From: JAAUTS01 sp038250235
GTDB taxonomy: Bacteria; Verrucomicrobiota; Verrucomicrobiia; Methylacidiphilales; JAAUTS01
Assembly (NCBI GenBank): GCA_038250235.1
Contig: JBBSCO010000043.1
Span: forward strand, 1 to 25,327
Reading direction: 5' to 3'
Length of the DNA: 25,327 nt
Under the pieces are notes generated by a model that saw nothing but the letters and a program-made list of their open reading frames with translations, searched no databases and had not been told where the DNA came from. The position numbers were made by a program, and so were the translations under genes. Positions 7,883 through 15,115 of this stretch are shown piece after piece (the stretch's first letter is position 1; each line of letters opens with the position of its first letter).

Positions 7883-8518
7883 ATGATAAACTTCCTGAAA
7901 TGGTCTCTGTTGTTGGTGTTCGCCGTCCTGCCGTTACGGGCACAGGATGAGGTCCCGAAGCCATCTTTCTCCAAAGTCGTCTTGGAGGCGTTTGCCCAGG
8001 AGAGTGCAAAAAATTACAGCAAGGCCCATGAGCTCTACAGTCAGGCCCTGACCATCCGAGATGATTCTCCCACCGTTTGGATACGGCGCGCCCATACCTC
8101 GGCCATGCTCGGAAAGTCTGAGGAAGTCAGTGAGGACTTGAAAATAGGCATGAGCAAAGCGCCCATCAGCGTGACAGATCACCTGACACTGGCCTGGTTC
8201 CGTGGAACAGCACCTTTCAGTTCTTTACGTGACGGAACCCTGGCTGTGACCTTTGCCCAGAAAGCCCTTCGTGAAAACGAATCGATTGAAGCCTATGATG
8301 CTCTCGCCGCAGGTTATGCCGAGATGGGTAATTTCGCCCAAGCCCGGAAAATGGCCATGCAGGGGATCAAGCGCTTTCCGGCTTCCACAAGGGTTCCGGC
8401 TGTTCAGGAAAGGGTTAATCTCTACAACGAGAAAAAATCTTTCACCGAAATTTGGGGAAGCGGAAACGATCCCAAAATGGAACGCAAGATCGAGGAAGCT
8501 CTGCGTAAAGACGGTTAA
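7883..8518 (+). CDS. Exported tetratricopeptide-repeat protein
   Basis: 211 residues with a Sec signal peptide (MINFLKWSLLLVFAVLPLRA, cleavage before QDE). Two TPR blocks are visible. One is around 30-90 (AQESAKNYSKAHELYSQAL with the following helix pair) and one around 120-175 (AYDALAAGYAEMGNFAQARKM). The C terminus is charged. TPRs mediate protein-protein contacts, here in the periplasm. No enzymatic motif is seen and no specific function can be assigned. It is followed by about 240 bases without a gene, containing the promoter of the PUR gene. Confidence 0.8.
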   Translation: MINFLKWSLLLVFAVLPLRAQDEVPKPSFSKVVLEAFAQESAKNYSKAHELYSQALTIRDDSPTVWIRRAHTSAMLGKSEEVSEDLKIGMSKAPISVTDHLTLAWFRGTAPFSSLRDGTLAVTFAQKALRENESIEAYDALAAGYAEMGNFAQARKMAMQGIKRFPASTRVPAVQERVNLYNEKKSFTEIWGSGNDPKMERKIEEALRKDG

Positions 8519-8673
8519 GGAAAGTCGTCAGGTAACAAAATAGCGTAAGCTTGCAGTTTTGCGTACAAACGCCTTGTTTCCTCGGCTTAAGGAATAGCTG
8601 GCCGTGTTTTTTCCAAAAAAATCAAACGATTGAAAGTTATTCACCGTTCTGCCGGATTTTTGTCTAGTAACAT

Positions 8674-8701
8674 TTGACACAGTTGCCTTCATAAATAAAG
8701 T
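8674..8701 (+). promoter_or_regulatory. Sigma70-type promoter for the PUR gene
   Basis: A consensus TTGACA (8674-8679) is separated by 16 bases from TAAAGT (8696-8701), about 57 bases before the ATG at 8759. A Shine-Dalgarno GAGG at 8750-8753 completes the arrangement. The rest of the 240-base gap (8519-8673) is AT-rich and shows no clear gene or RNA. Confidence 0.6.
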
Positions 8702-8758
8702 TAACCTCATTAACTATTCGGTTCTATAGGGAACTGAAACGGTAAAAGTGAGGACTTT

Positions 8759-8983
8759 ATGGAAAATGCAATCAAAAGCGGGAAAATTCTGGTCGAACGC
8801 AAACAGTTTTTCTTTGATCTCAAGGAGAACGATCGTGGTCGATTCTTGAAAATTACAGAAGATGTCAACGGGCGAAGGGATACCATCATCATCCCCGCAC
8901 CGGGTTTGGCGGATTTCGCCAAAATTTTACAGGAAATGATCGTTTTTGATGAAGAAACAGCCAACAGCGACATTCCTGCCTGA
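8759..8983 (+). CDS. Small PUR-domain (DUF3276-like) nucleic-acid-binding protein
   Basis: 74 residues forming a single PUR repeat: a strand with GKILVERKQFFFDLKEN, then RGRFLKITEDVNGRRDTIIIP, then a helix (GLADFAKILQEMIVF). This is the compact PurA-like family common in Bacteroidota, Spirochaetes and Verrucomicrobiota, which dimerises to bind single-stranded nucleic acid. It has its own consensus promoter and a good Shine-Dalgarno, so it is likely a well-expressed monocistronic gene. The target nucleic acid is unknown. Confidence 0.85.
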   Translation: MENAIKSGKILVERKQFFFDLKENDRGRFLKITEDVNGRRDTIIIPAPGLADFAKILQEMIVFDEETANSDIPA

Positions 8984-8986
8984 GCG

Positions 8987-9001
8987 GGATGTGGTGCATC
9001 C
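8987..9001. terminator. Short hairpin between convergent genes
   Basis: GGATG (8987-8991) and CATCC (8997-9001) form a 5-bp stem with a 5-base loop just after the PUR stop codon, in the 47-base gap before the convergent HEAT lipoprotein gene. No T tract is present, so termination activity is uncertain. Confidence 0.3.
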
Positions 9002-9030
9002 TGACAATGTAGGAACTACGCTTCCAGACG

Positions 9031-10053
9031 TTAGCGATTGATTTTATTGAGACTGATCAGGCAGGCGGTGACCAAGCGGCGGTCAGCAGTTTTATCCTGA
9101 GCGATTTTCTTTAGTAGTTCTACCGATTCGCGGTCTTTAAACTCGCCCAATGCCAGAGCGGCAAGGGCTCTGACTTCGGTGTCATCGTCCACAGAGAGGG
9201 CTTCACGCAGGGCGGGCACGGCGGAAGGATCAGCTAGTTTGACCATGGCCCTGATGATCTCCAATTGATCGAGGGATTTTGCACCGGAAAGCTGCTGGAT
9301 CAGCATGGGCAATGCGATCTTGTCACCACTTTGAGCCAGGGCAACGGCGGCCATGTTGCTGATGGCCGGATCGCTGCTTTTAAGAGCTTCCAGATAAGCG
9401 GATTTGTTTTCCTGGGTGGCAAGTTCCTGCAGCGCTTTCCGCGCATTCTGGCGCACATAGGAATCGTCATCGGTCAGCAGTTTGAACAGTTCCGTTGTGG
9501 CCTGGGAATCGCCGACTTTTCCAAGAGCCAAAGCCGCTTCCGCCCTGACATACCAATCATGGTCTTTCAAGGCCCCGATCAGAACGGGAATGGCTTTGGG
9601 GTCTTTCAAGTCGCCCAGGGCGAGGATGGAGGCCTGGCGCACGGATTTTTCCTCGTCTTTGGCCGCAGCCATCAGGGAGCCTACGGAATTGGGCGTTTTC
9701 ATCAATCCCAAAGCCTTGGCCGTGGTGATCCGGACCACTTTGTCCTTGTCTTTGAGTGTCTCAAAAAGCACCTTGTCATCCGGGCTGACATCACTGAGCT
9801 TGCGGTAGGCGGCAATGGCATAGTTGACCTGTTCACTTTTGAGGAAGAGCCTGACCTGATGCCGAAGGAGGATCTTGTTTTTAGGATCTTCACGCAGGGC
9901 CTTTTGTAGTACCATCAGGGCCTGATCATATTTTCTTTCCGCCGCAAGGGCATCGGTCGATTTGATGACTTCCTTTTCTTTACCGCCGCAGGCTGAGAGA
10001 AAAATCAGGGAGCCCAAAGCCAGGGAACAGGTGCAGAATCGAATCGGTTGCAT
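9031..10053 (-). CDS. TPR/HEAT-repeat lipoprotein
   Basis: 340 residues with a lipoprotein signal (lipobox LSAC, Cys22). A TPR-like helix pair follows (about 30-95, DALAAERKYDQALMVLQKAL). Then come about six HEAT/PBS-lyase-type repeats from about residue 97 to the end, with the recurring signature VRxxAxxALGxL/KD (for example SVRQASILALGDLKDPKAI, YVRAEAALALGKVGDSQA, EVRALAALALGEFKDRES). It is predicted to be a lipid-anchored scaffold, inner or outer membrane not determinable. HEAT arrays bind other proteins; no catalytic residues are apparent. It is transcribed alone, divergently from the polyprenyl synthase. Confidence 0.85.
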   Translation of the reverse strand: MQPIRFCTCSLALGSLIFLSACGGKEKEVIKSTDALAAERKYDQALMVLQKALREDPKNKILLRHQVRLFLKSEQVNYAIAAYRKLSDVSPDDKVLFETLKDKDKVVRITTAKALGLMKTPNSVGSLMAAAKDEEKSVRQASILALGDLKDPKAIPVLIGALKDHDWYVRAEAALALGKVGDSQATTELFKLLTDDDSYVRQNARKALQELATQENKSAYLEALKSSDPAISNMAAVALAQSGDKIALPMLIQQLSGAKSLDQLEIIRAMVKLADPSAVPALREALSVDDDTEVRALAALALGEFKDRESVELLKKIAQDKTADRRLVTACLISLNKINR

Positions 10054-10059
10054 CTTCGT

Positions 10060-10088
10060 TTTATGGGCCAGTGCGGAAAAGGGCGCAA
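10060..10088 (-). promoter_or_regulatory. Possible sigma70 promoter for the HEAT lipoprotein
   Basis: On the minus strand TTGCGC (10088-10083) and CATAAA (10065-10060) are 17 bases apart, four of six matches each. The -10 ends six bases before the ATG, which would give a nearly leaderless transcript. Confidence 0.35.
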
Positions 10089-10096
10089 GTTTTTAA

Positions 10097-10116
10097 AGAG
10101 CCGACGTGCCGGCTTT
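10097..10116. other. Hairpin in the divergent spacer
   Basis: AGAGCCG (10097-10103) pairs with CGGCTTT (10110-10116) through one G-U pair, with a 6-base loop. It lies between the divergent HEAT and polyprenyl synthase genes, upstream of both. Its role is unknown. Confidence 0.4.
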
Positions 10117-10151
10117 CCGGGTAGGGCTGTCGGAGGCAGATGACGTATTAG

Positions 10152-10179
10152 TTGCCTGCGAGGCAATGCAGGCCTTTTT
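10152..10179 (+). terminator. Overlapping alternative hairpins ending in a T tract
   Basis: Two stems share bases and cannot form together: TTGCCT/AGGCAA (10152-10157 and 10161-10166, 3-base loop) and GCCTGC/GCAGGC (10154-10159 and 10168-10173, 8-base loop). The second is followed by CTTTTT, like an intrinsic terminator. It precedes the polyprenyl synthase by about 70 bases, where no plus-strand gene ends, so it may belong to a leader or to an unrecognised short transcript. Confidence 0.4.
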
Positions 10180-10247
10180 GTGCGATGGCATGAAGCACGG
10201 TTTGACTTCATATCCGGGACAATTAATGTCTTATTGTGTCCAGTTTC

Positions 10248-11282
10248 ATGAAAAAAAATCCTGCCGGTTCCGAACTAGGCATTGTCCCTAAATCGGTCCG
10301 CAAGCTTTCGCTCAAAAATCATTTCGATAAGATCGCTCCGGATTTGCAAAAGGTGGATGCCAGGATACGGCAGCAGGCCGAGTTTTTTGACCCTGGGATT
10401 GCAGGCTATGTCCAATATGCTACAGAAACCGGAGGCAAGCGGATTCGTCCGGCCCTGGTTTTTCTTTCGGCCCGTGCCTCCGGCGGGGCCAAAGAGAGTC
10501 ATATGGAACTTGCGGTCATCGTCGAATTGATTCATTTGGCTTCCCTGATCCACGACGATGTTCTGGACAACGCGCAGATCCGCCGTGCCCTGCCCACGAT
10601 GAATGCCAAATGGGGCACAGAGATTTCGGTGCTTCTGGGGGACTGTCTTTTTGCCCATGCCCTGAAGCTCTGCACCCGTTTTGACGATAATCAGATCTGC
10701 CGGACGATTGCCGATGCGGCGAATGAAGTTTGCACGGGGGAAATCCTGCAGACACAAAGGCGATTTGACCTGAAACTGTCGGTTCCTGATTATACGCGGA
10801 TCATCAACATGAAAACAGCGGCCCTTTTCCGGATTTCATCGGAACTGGCGGCAGCATTAAACGGAGTTTCCGAATCGGACCGGCACGTTTATCGGGTGTA
10901 TGGTGAGACCTTGGGACTTGCCTACCAGATTTACGATGACTGCCTTGATTTGTTCGGCACTGAAAGTGGAAGCGGCAAGACACTGGGGACAGATCTGAAG
11001 AAAGGGAAGTTGACGCTTCCGGTTCTGCATATGCTTCAGCAATTGGACGCCAAAGGGCTGGAAGAAGTCTCTGAAGCGTTGTTGCATGGCACGGAGACGG
11101 ATCATCAATTTCTGGCCGCACGTGTGGTCAGGATGGGGGGATTGACCTACGCCATCCGCAAAGCTCAGGAGCACCTGGAAAAAGCGCATCGGATGTTGCA
11201 GGGCCTTCCGGAAAACGAGTATCTCCACGTGTTGAAATCGATTGTCCGAACCTTTGTTGATGAGCTTGAAGGCATGAAGTAA
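10248..11282 (+). CDS. Polyprenyl diphosphate synthase (long-chain trans-prenyltransferase)
   Basis: 344 residues from ATG 10248; a GTG at 10236 would add four residues. Motifs are GGKRIRP (IPP binding, 62-68), the first aspartate-rich motif DDVLD (103-107, without the two-residue insertion of short-chain bacterial FPP synthases), the GEILQTQRR segment, and the second aspartate-rich motif DDCLD (230-234). The enzyme extends allylic diphosphates with IPP to make the C35-C50 chains used in quinone side chains. The absence of the insertion and the overall length favour an octaprenyl/heptaprenyl-type enzyme (ispB/hepT class). The exact chain length cannot be read. It may share precursors with ispE upstream. 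Confidence 0.92.
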   Translation: MKKNPAGSELGIVPKSVRKLSLKNHFDKIAPDLQKVDARIRQQAEFFDPGIAGYVQYATETGGKRIRPALVFLSARASGGAKESHMELAVIVELIHLASLIHDDVLDNAQIRRALPTMNAKWGTEISVLLGDCLFAHALKLCTRFDDNQICRTIADAANEVCTGEILQTQRRFDLKLSVPDYTRIINMKTAALFRISSELAAALNGVSESDRHVYRVYGETLGLAYQIYDDCLDLFGTESGSGKTLGTDLKKGKLTLPVLHMLQQLDAKGLEEVSEALLHGTETDHQFLAARVVRMGGLTYAIRKAQEHLEKAHRMLQGLPENEYLHVLKSIVRTFVDELEGMK

Positions 11283-11284
11283 GA

Positions 11285-11304
11285 CCCAGGATCGGTTCCT
11301 TGGG
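11285..11304. terminator. Hairpin after the polyprenyl synthase
   Basis: CCCAGGA (11285-11291) pairs with TCC-T-TGGG (11297-11304) with one bulged T. It begins three bases past the stop codon, before the sigma factor gene. No T tract follows. Confidence 0.3.
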
Positions 11305-11356
11305 GGATCACGGATTCGCCTTTCCTTCCAGGTGCTTTCTCCCGTATGTTCGCCCC

Positions 11357-11959
11357 ATGAGTAAAGGGGAGGGCAATAAGCCGGCCGCAGACTGTTCTGA
11401 TGAGGAACTGGTCGAAGCTGTCTTGACTGGGGATATTTCCTTCTTTGATGAGCTGGTAACGCGCTATAAAGGCAAACTTTACAGCGTCATTTACAATATG
11501 ACCTCGAATCATGAGGACACCAACGATCTTCTCATGGAAGCCTTTGATAAAGCCTTCCGTAGCCTGAGCCAATACCGGAAGAATGCCTCCTTCTACACCT
11601 GGATTTACCGCATCGCTTTGAATCGTAGTATTAATCATTTAAATAAAAATAAAAAAAGGCGCTACGATCTTAGCCTCAACGACTTGGATTCGGATGAGTC
11701 AGTGGAAAAAGAACTTCAGGACTCCGGAGTGGTCTCGGGGGATAAACAGTCGGAATTGAGTGAATTGCAAAAAAAATTGAACGAATCGCTCCAAAAACTG
11801 TCTGAAGAACATAGAGCAGCAGTGGTTTTGTATGATATTGACGGCATGTCTCATGCTGATATAGCTAAAACCATGAATTGCTCGGAGGGAACAGTGCGTT
11901 CGAGGTTACACTATGCGCACAAGCACCTTCAAAAAATGTTGGGACACTATTTAAAATAA
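11357..11959 (+). CDS. ECF-type RNA polymerase sigma factor
   Basis: 200 residues from ATG 11357; an in-frame TTG at 11300 would add 19 residues unlike the family. Region 2 spans about 15-100 (DEELVEAVLTGDISFFDELV, then HEDTNDLLMEAFDKAFRSL and FYTWIYRIALNRSIN, which includes the -10 recognition helix). An acidic linker (106-150) follows. Region 4 is at 145-196 (LSEEHRAAVVLYDIDGMSHADIA, SEGTVRSRLHYA, the -35 recognition helix). It resembles the RpoE/SigW branch, which responds to envelope stress. It is followed after two bases by a single-pass membrane protein and then an HtrA-like protein, the layout of an envelope-stress sigma operon. Confidence 0.93.
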   Translation: MSKGEGNKPAADCSDEELVEAVLTGDISFFDELVTRYKGKLYSVIYNMTSNHEDTNDLLMEAFDKAFRSLSQYRKNASFYTWIYRIALNRSINHLNKNKKRRYDLSLNDLDSDESVEKELQDSGVVSGDKQSELSELQKKLNESLQKLSEEHRAAVVLYDIDGMSHADIAKTMNCSEGTVRSRLHYAHKHLQKMLGHYLK

Positions 11960-11961
11960 AA

Positions 11962-12402
11962 ATGAGTAACGAGTTAAAGATGAACGAAGCCAAACTTCAG
12001 AAACTTCTACAGGTCAAGCGTCTGGAATCTCCAGGCCAACCTTACATGGACGCCTTTCTGGATGAGTTTCATCGCTACCAGCGCGCGGATATTTTGAAGA
12101 CTCCGTCCCTGCTCGAACGTCTTCAGTCCCGTGTCGAGGATCTTTTCTTTTTCCAACCCCGGAAGACCTGGGCCATGGGATCGGGTTTTGCCGCCCTTCT
12201 TCTGTTGGTTTCCATCTCTGTGGTCCAATTGGGTGACGCAGGATCTGTTTCCTCTCCTTCGGCACAGGCCGCAGCCACTTCCGGGATACAGAGTGACAAA
12301 GTCCAGTTGGTTTCCGATTCGTCCTTTGAGCGTGACTTCAGCAGTCCCCGTTATGTAACAGGGCAGACCCCACTCTCCTATGACACGGCTCTGGCGTTCT
12401 AA
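11962..12402 (+). CDS. Single-pass membrane protein, candidate anti-sigma factor
   Basis: 146 residues from ATG 11962, two bases after the sigma stop; ATG 11980 is an alternative. A charged, helical N-terminal domain of about 70 residues (KLQKLLQVKRLESPGQPYMD, FLDEFHRYQRADIL) precedes one membrane helix (about 71-90, AMGSGFAALLLLVSISVVQL) and a short Ser/Ala/Gln-rich periplasmic tail. That is the topology of RseA/MucA-type anti-sigma factors, but no HxxxCxxC zinc motif is present and no family match is certain. The anti-sigma role is inferred from position and topology. The last 23 bases overlap the HtrA-like gene in another frame. Confidence 0.75.
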   Translation: MSNELKMNEAKLQKLLQVKRLESPGQPYMDAFLDEFHRYQRADILKTPSLLERLQSRVEDLFFFQPRKTWAMGSGFAALLLLVSISVVQLGDAGSVSSPSAQAAATSGIQSDKVQLVSDSSFERDFSSPRYVTGQTPLSYDTALAF

Positions 12403-13516
12403 AAGACCAAGGTTCAGTTCAGCTCAGTCTTTTTCCGCCCTGGCATCTGGTTTTGCCGTCTGCCTCGTTCTTGTCTCGTTTGTTTCCAAACCTCAGGAGG
12501 CACGCGCAAGTGTCATTGATCAAATCACCCAGGAGATTCAAACGGTCTTTCAAAAAGCCTCTCCTGCTGTTATCCGTATCGCGGCCATCACAGGCGCATC
12601 CCCTCTGGCCGGAACCGGTTTTTTTATCGATGATCAGGGAACCATCCTGACCGCCTATGATGTTATCCGGGATGCTCCGAAAGCCTGGGTCGAATACAAA
12701 GGGCAGAAGCTTGAGGCAAAAATCCTGGGGCGTGACGCTCGCAGCGGGGTTGCTCTGCTTAAAATCGAGCGTAAAGGAACGCCTTTCCTAAAATGGGGGG
12801 ATTCGGATCAGGTCGGGGTGACAGGCGGACTCATCAGTGTTGCTTATCCCTATAATCTTCCTTTGACCCCGAATTTTGGATTTGTCACCGGACTTGATGT
12901 CCGATATTTAAACCGTTTTTTTGCCACGACGCACATTCGGGCTTCCATTCCTGTCAGTCCCGGTCAGATAGGAGGGCCTCTCCTCAACAGTAAAGCCGAG
13001 GTCGTGGCTCTTCTGGTTTTGGGTATCCAGGACGGCAAAGAAATCTATTGCCTACCAATCAAATCAGCCCGCCGTATTACGGATGATTTTCTTGCCAAAG
13101 GGGAAGTGAAACACGGTTGGGTAGGAGTCGGGGTGGTTGAGGGTCAGGCAGAACCCGCTTCCGGAGGATTCCGCCCCGTTTTGGTTTCCCATTTTTTCGA
13201 GGAAGCACCTGCTATCAATAGTGGTATTCTCAAAGGAGACCGGGTCACCATGATTGGAAAACGGGTGATCCACAGTCCTTCCGATATTCTCGACGCCTCG
13301 TTTTTTGCCCGTGTCGGTGAGACCATTCCCGTAAAGGTTCTGCGTCAAGGCAAAGAGTTTTTTTACAACATCAAGGTAGACGAGCGACCGGAGGCTTCAC
13401 CTTTGGTTGACCGTAAAATCCTCATAGAAGGTCCTGATTCCACGGACATGCCCTTTGTTGTTCCCTCTACCGCACCGAAAAAGAGCGAACCGATACGCGT
13501 CCACTCAACGCGTTGA
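12380..13516 (+). CDS. HtrA/DegS-like pseudoprotease with one PDZ domain
   Basis: 378 residues: a Sec signal or membrane anchor (about 15-43, ending EARA), a trypsin-like domain (about 50-240), one PDZ (about 245-335, GWVGVGVVEG, GILKGDRVTMIGKRV) and a Pro/Ser-rich tail. The fold landmarks are clear but the triad is gone: His becomes Asp94 (ILTAYDVI for ILTNAHVV), Asp becomes Gly123 (RSGVALL for RSDIALI), and Ser becomes Ile197 (SPGQIGGP for NPGNSGGP). The domain order is that of DegS. In an ECF sigma operon it could sense misfolded protein through its PDZ without cutting (inference). ATG 12380 overlaps the upstream gene by 23 bases. Confidence 0.87.
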   Translation: MTRLWRSKRPRFSSAQSFSALASGFAVCLVLVSFVSKPQEARASVIDQITQEIQTVFQKASPAVIRIAAITGASPLAGTGFFIDDQGTILTAYDVIRDAPKAWVEYKGQKLEAKILGRDARSGVALLKIERKGTPFLKWGDSDQVGVTGGLISVAYPYNLPLTPNFGFVTGLDVRYLNRFFATTHIRASIPVSPGQIGGPLLNSKAEVVALLVLGIQDGKEIYCLPIKSARRITDDFLAKGEVKHGWVGVGVVEGQAEPASGGFRPVLVSHFFEEAPAINSGILKGDRVTMIGKRVIHSPSDILDASFFARVGETIPVKVLRQGKEFFYNIKVDERPEASPLVDRKILIEGPDSTDMPFVVPSTAPKKSEPIRVHSTR

Positions 13517-13550
13517 TCAGGATTTCAGGGCTGGACAGCGGAAAGTTCCG

Positions 13551-13576
13551 GCAGGCTTCATAAGCTGCGATTATTT
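13551..13576 (+). terminator. Terminator candidate after the sigma operon
   Basis: GCAG-G-CTT (13551-13558) pairs with AAGCTGC (13562-13568) around a 3-base loop with one bulged G, followed by GATTATTTT. It lies in the 128-base gap between the HtrA-like gene and the aldolase gene. Confidence 0.4.
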
Positions 13577-13644
13577 TCGCAAGAATTTCCCTGATCCATT
13601 CTTTTTCCATTTCCCATCCAGCCGAATCGATTTATTCTGGAACC

Positions 13645-14676
13645 ATGCCTGTAGCAACACCCAAACAATTTGCCGCCATGCTGGATGCCGCCCAGAAGGG
13701 CGATTACGCTTATCCCGCCATCAATGTCACCTCGCTAAGCACCATTAGTGCTTCACTGAAGGCTTTCGCTGATAAAAAGTCCGACGGCATTATCCAGGTC
13801 TCTACTGGTGGTGGCGAGTTTGCTTCCGGTTTGGATGTTAAAGACATGGCCTTCGGTGCCATTGTGTTGGCTGAAGCGACACACCGCCTGGCGGAAAAAT
13901 ACAATATCCTGGTCGGTCTCCATACCGATCATTGCCAACCCAAGAAGGTTGATACCTTTCTGAAGCCCCTCATAGCCGAGACAGCCAAACGTCGTGCCGC
14001 AGGTTTGAACAATCTTTTCACCTCCCACATGCTCGATGCCTCGGAGTTGCCCCTGAAAGAAAATATCGCCCTTTCCAAGGATCTTCTGAAACTCTGCGCC
14101 GAAAATGAAATCATTCTCGAAGTTGAGGCCGGAGTGGTTGGCGGGGAAGAGGATGGCATCGACCACTCTGATCAGCCTGCGGACAAGCTTTACACCACCC
14201 CCGAAGATATGCTGGCGGTTTATGAAAATCTTAAAGGGGTTGGGCGTTACATGTTTGCGGCCACCTTCGGAAACGTTCACGGTTCCTACAAGTCAGGAGC
14301 CGTCAAGCTTCGTCCTGATATTTTGAAAAAGGGACAGGATGCCGTCATTGCCAAGTTCGGCAAAGAGGCTGAGTTTGATCTCGTGTTCCATGGTGGTTCT
14401 GGAACTCCGTTGCAAGAAATTCGTGAAACCTTGGGCTATGGGGTCATCAAGATGAACATCGATACCGACACCCAATACGCCTTCACACGTCCCATCGCGG
14501 ATCACATGTTTAAAAATTACAGCGGTGTCCTGAAGATCGACGGCGAAATCGGCGACAAGAAAGCCTATGATCCCCGCACTTATCTGAAGAAAGCGGAAAA
14601 AGGGGTGGCCGACCGTTTGGCCCAGGCTGCGGACGACCTGCGTTCGAGTGGTCATACCTTGTTTGGGAAGGCCTGA
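13645..14676 (+). CDS. fba: Class II fructose-bisphosphate aldolase
   Basis: 343 residues, a zinc-dependent aldolase that interconverts fructose 1,6-bisphosphate with dihydroxyacetone phosphate and glyceraldehyde 3-phosphate in glycolysis and gluconeogenesis. Visible residues are the HTDHC motif (His93, catalytic Asp95, zinc ligand His96), SHMLDAS, the EAGVVGGEEDG loop, zinc ligand His212 in FGNVHG, and His249 in FHGGSG. The length and the GGEEDG loop match the long class IIA subgroup. The ATG at 13645 is preceded by GGAACC, a weak ribosome site. A membrane protein gene follows after 32 bases. Confidence 0.96.
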   Translation: MPVATPKQFAAMLDAAQKGDYAYPAINVTSLSTISASLKAFADKKSDGIIQVSTGGGEFASGLDVKDMAFGAIVLAEATHRLAEKYNILVGLHTDHCQPKKVDTFLKPLIAETAKRRAAGLNNLFTSHMLDASELPLKENIALSKDLLKLCAENEIILEVEAGVVGGEEDGIDHSDQPADKLYTTPEDMLAVYENLKGVGRYMFAATFGNVHGSYKSGAVKLRPDILKKGQDAVIAKFGKEAEFDLVFHGGSGTPLQEIRETLGYGVIKMNIDTDTQYAFTRPIADHMFKNYSGVLKIDGEIGDKKAYDPRTYLKKAEKGVADRLAQAADDLRSSGHTLFGKA

Positions 14677-14708
14677 TTCGGCGGAGGACAAAGCCCACTC
14701 GTTTTATC

Positions 14709-15062
14709 ATGTACGAGTCCCGCAAAGAAAAGCTGATTGGTCTTGGAGAATTTTCCCAGAGGGTTGGAGGATGCCTTCTTATTTCGGCAGTGCTTTTTCT
14801 TATTGTGATGACGATAGGTGTCTTTGGCTATCATTACCTGGCTGGGCTTTCGTGGATCGATTCCCTTTTGAATGCGGCCATGATTGCGACCGGAATGGGA
14901 CCTGTGAGCCCCATGAACGGAAATGTAGCCAAAGTCTTTGCCACCTGTTATGCCCTGCTAAGCGGTCTGGTTTTTATGACGGGTATGGCCATTGTTTTAT
15001 CGCCCATCATGCACCGTATTCTTCATAAATTTCATCTGGATGAAGAAGACGTCGGTAAATGA
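14709..15062 (+). CDS. Two-helix membrane protein with channel-like pore region
   Basis: 117 residues. TM1 is at about 20-45, a reentrant-looking amphipathic segment SWIDSLLNAAMIA at 48-60, then TGMGPVSP at 61-68, and TM2 at about 74-97. The order and spacing resemble the TM-pore-filter-TM unit of two-helix K+ channels (Ion_trans_2), with TGMGPV where TVGYGD would be. The C terminus is charged (HKFHLDEED). It is not a confirmed channel; it could be a distantly related or non-conducting membrane protein. Its stop overlaps an ATG of the next frame. Confidence 0.7.
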   Translation: MYESRKEKLIGLGEFSQRVGGCLLISAVLFLIVMTIGVFGYHYLAGLSWIDSLLNAAMIATGMGPVSPMNGNVAKVFATCYALLSGLVFMTGMAIVLSPIMHRILHKFHLDEEDVGK

Positions 15063-15115
15063 TGTGGGTCGGCCTTTTTGCATGTACAAAAGCGGAATTC
15101 CTGTTAAAAATCTTC

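Noticed and set aside
12380..13516. Calling this gene an active DegP/DegQ protease
   Set aside because: The domain order invites the name, but none of the three catalytic residues is present, so the activity cannot be claimed.
13753..14280. 175-codon open frame antisense to the FBP aldolase
   Set aside because: The aldolase reading has every catalytic residue; the antisense frame has no support.
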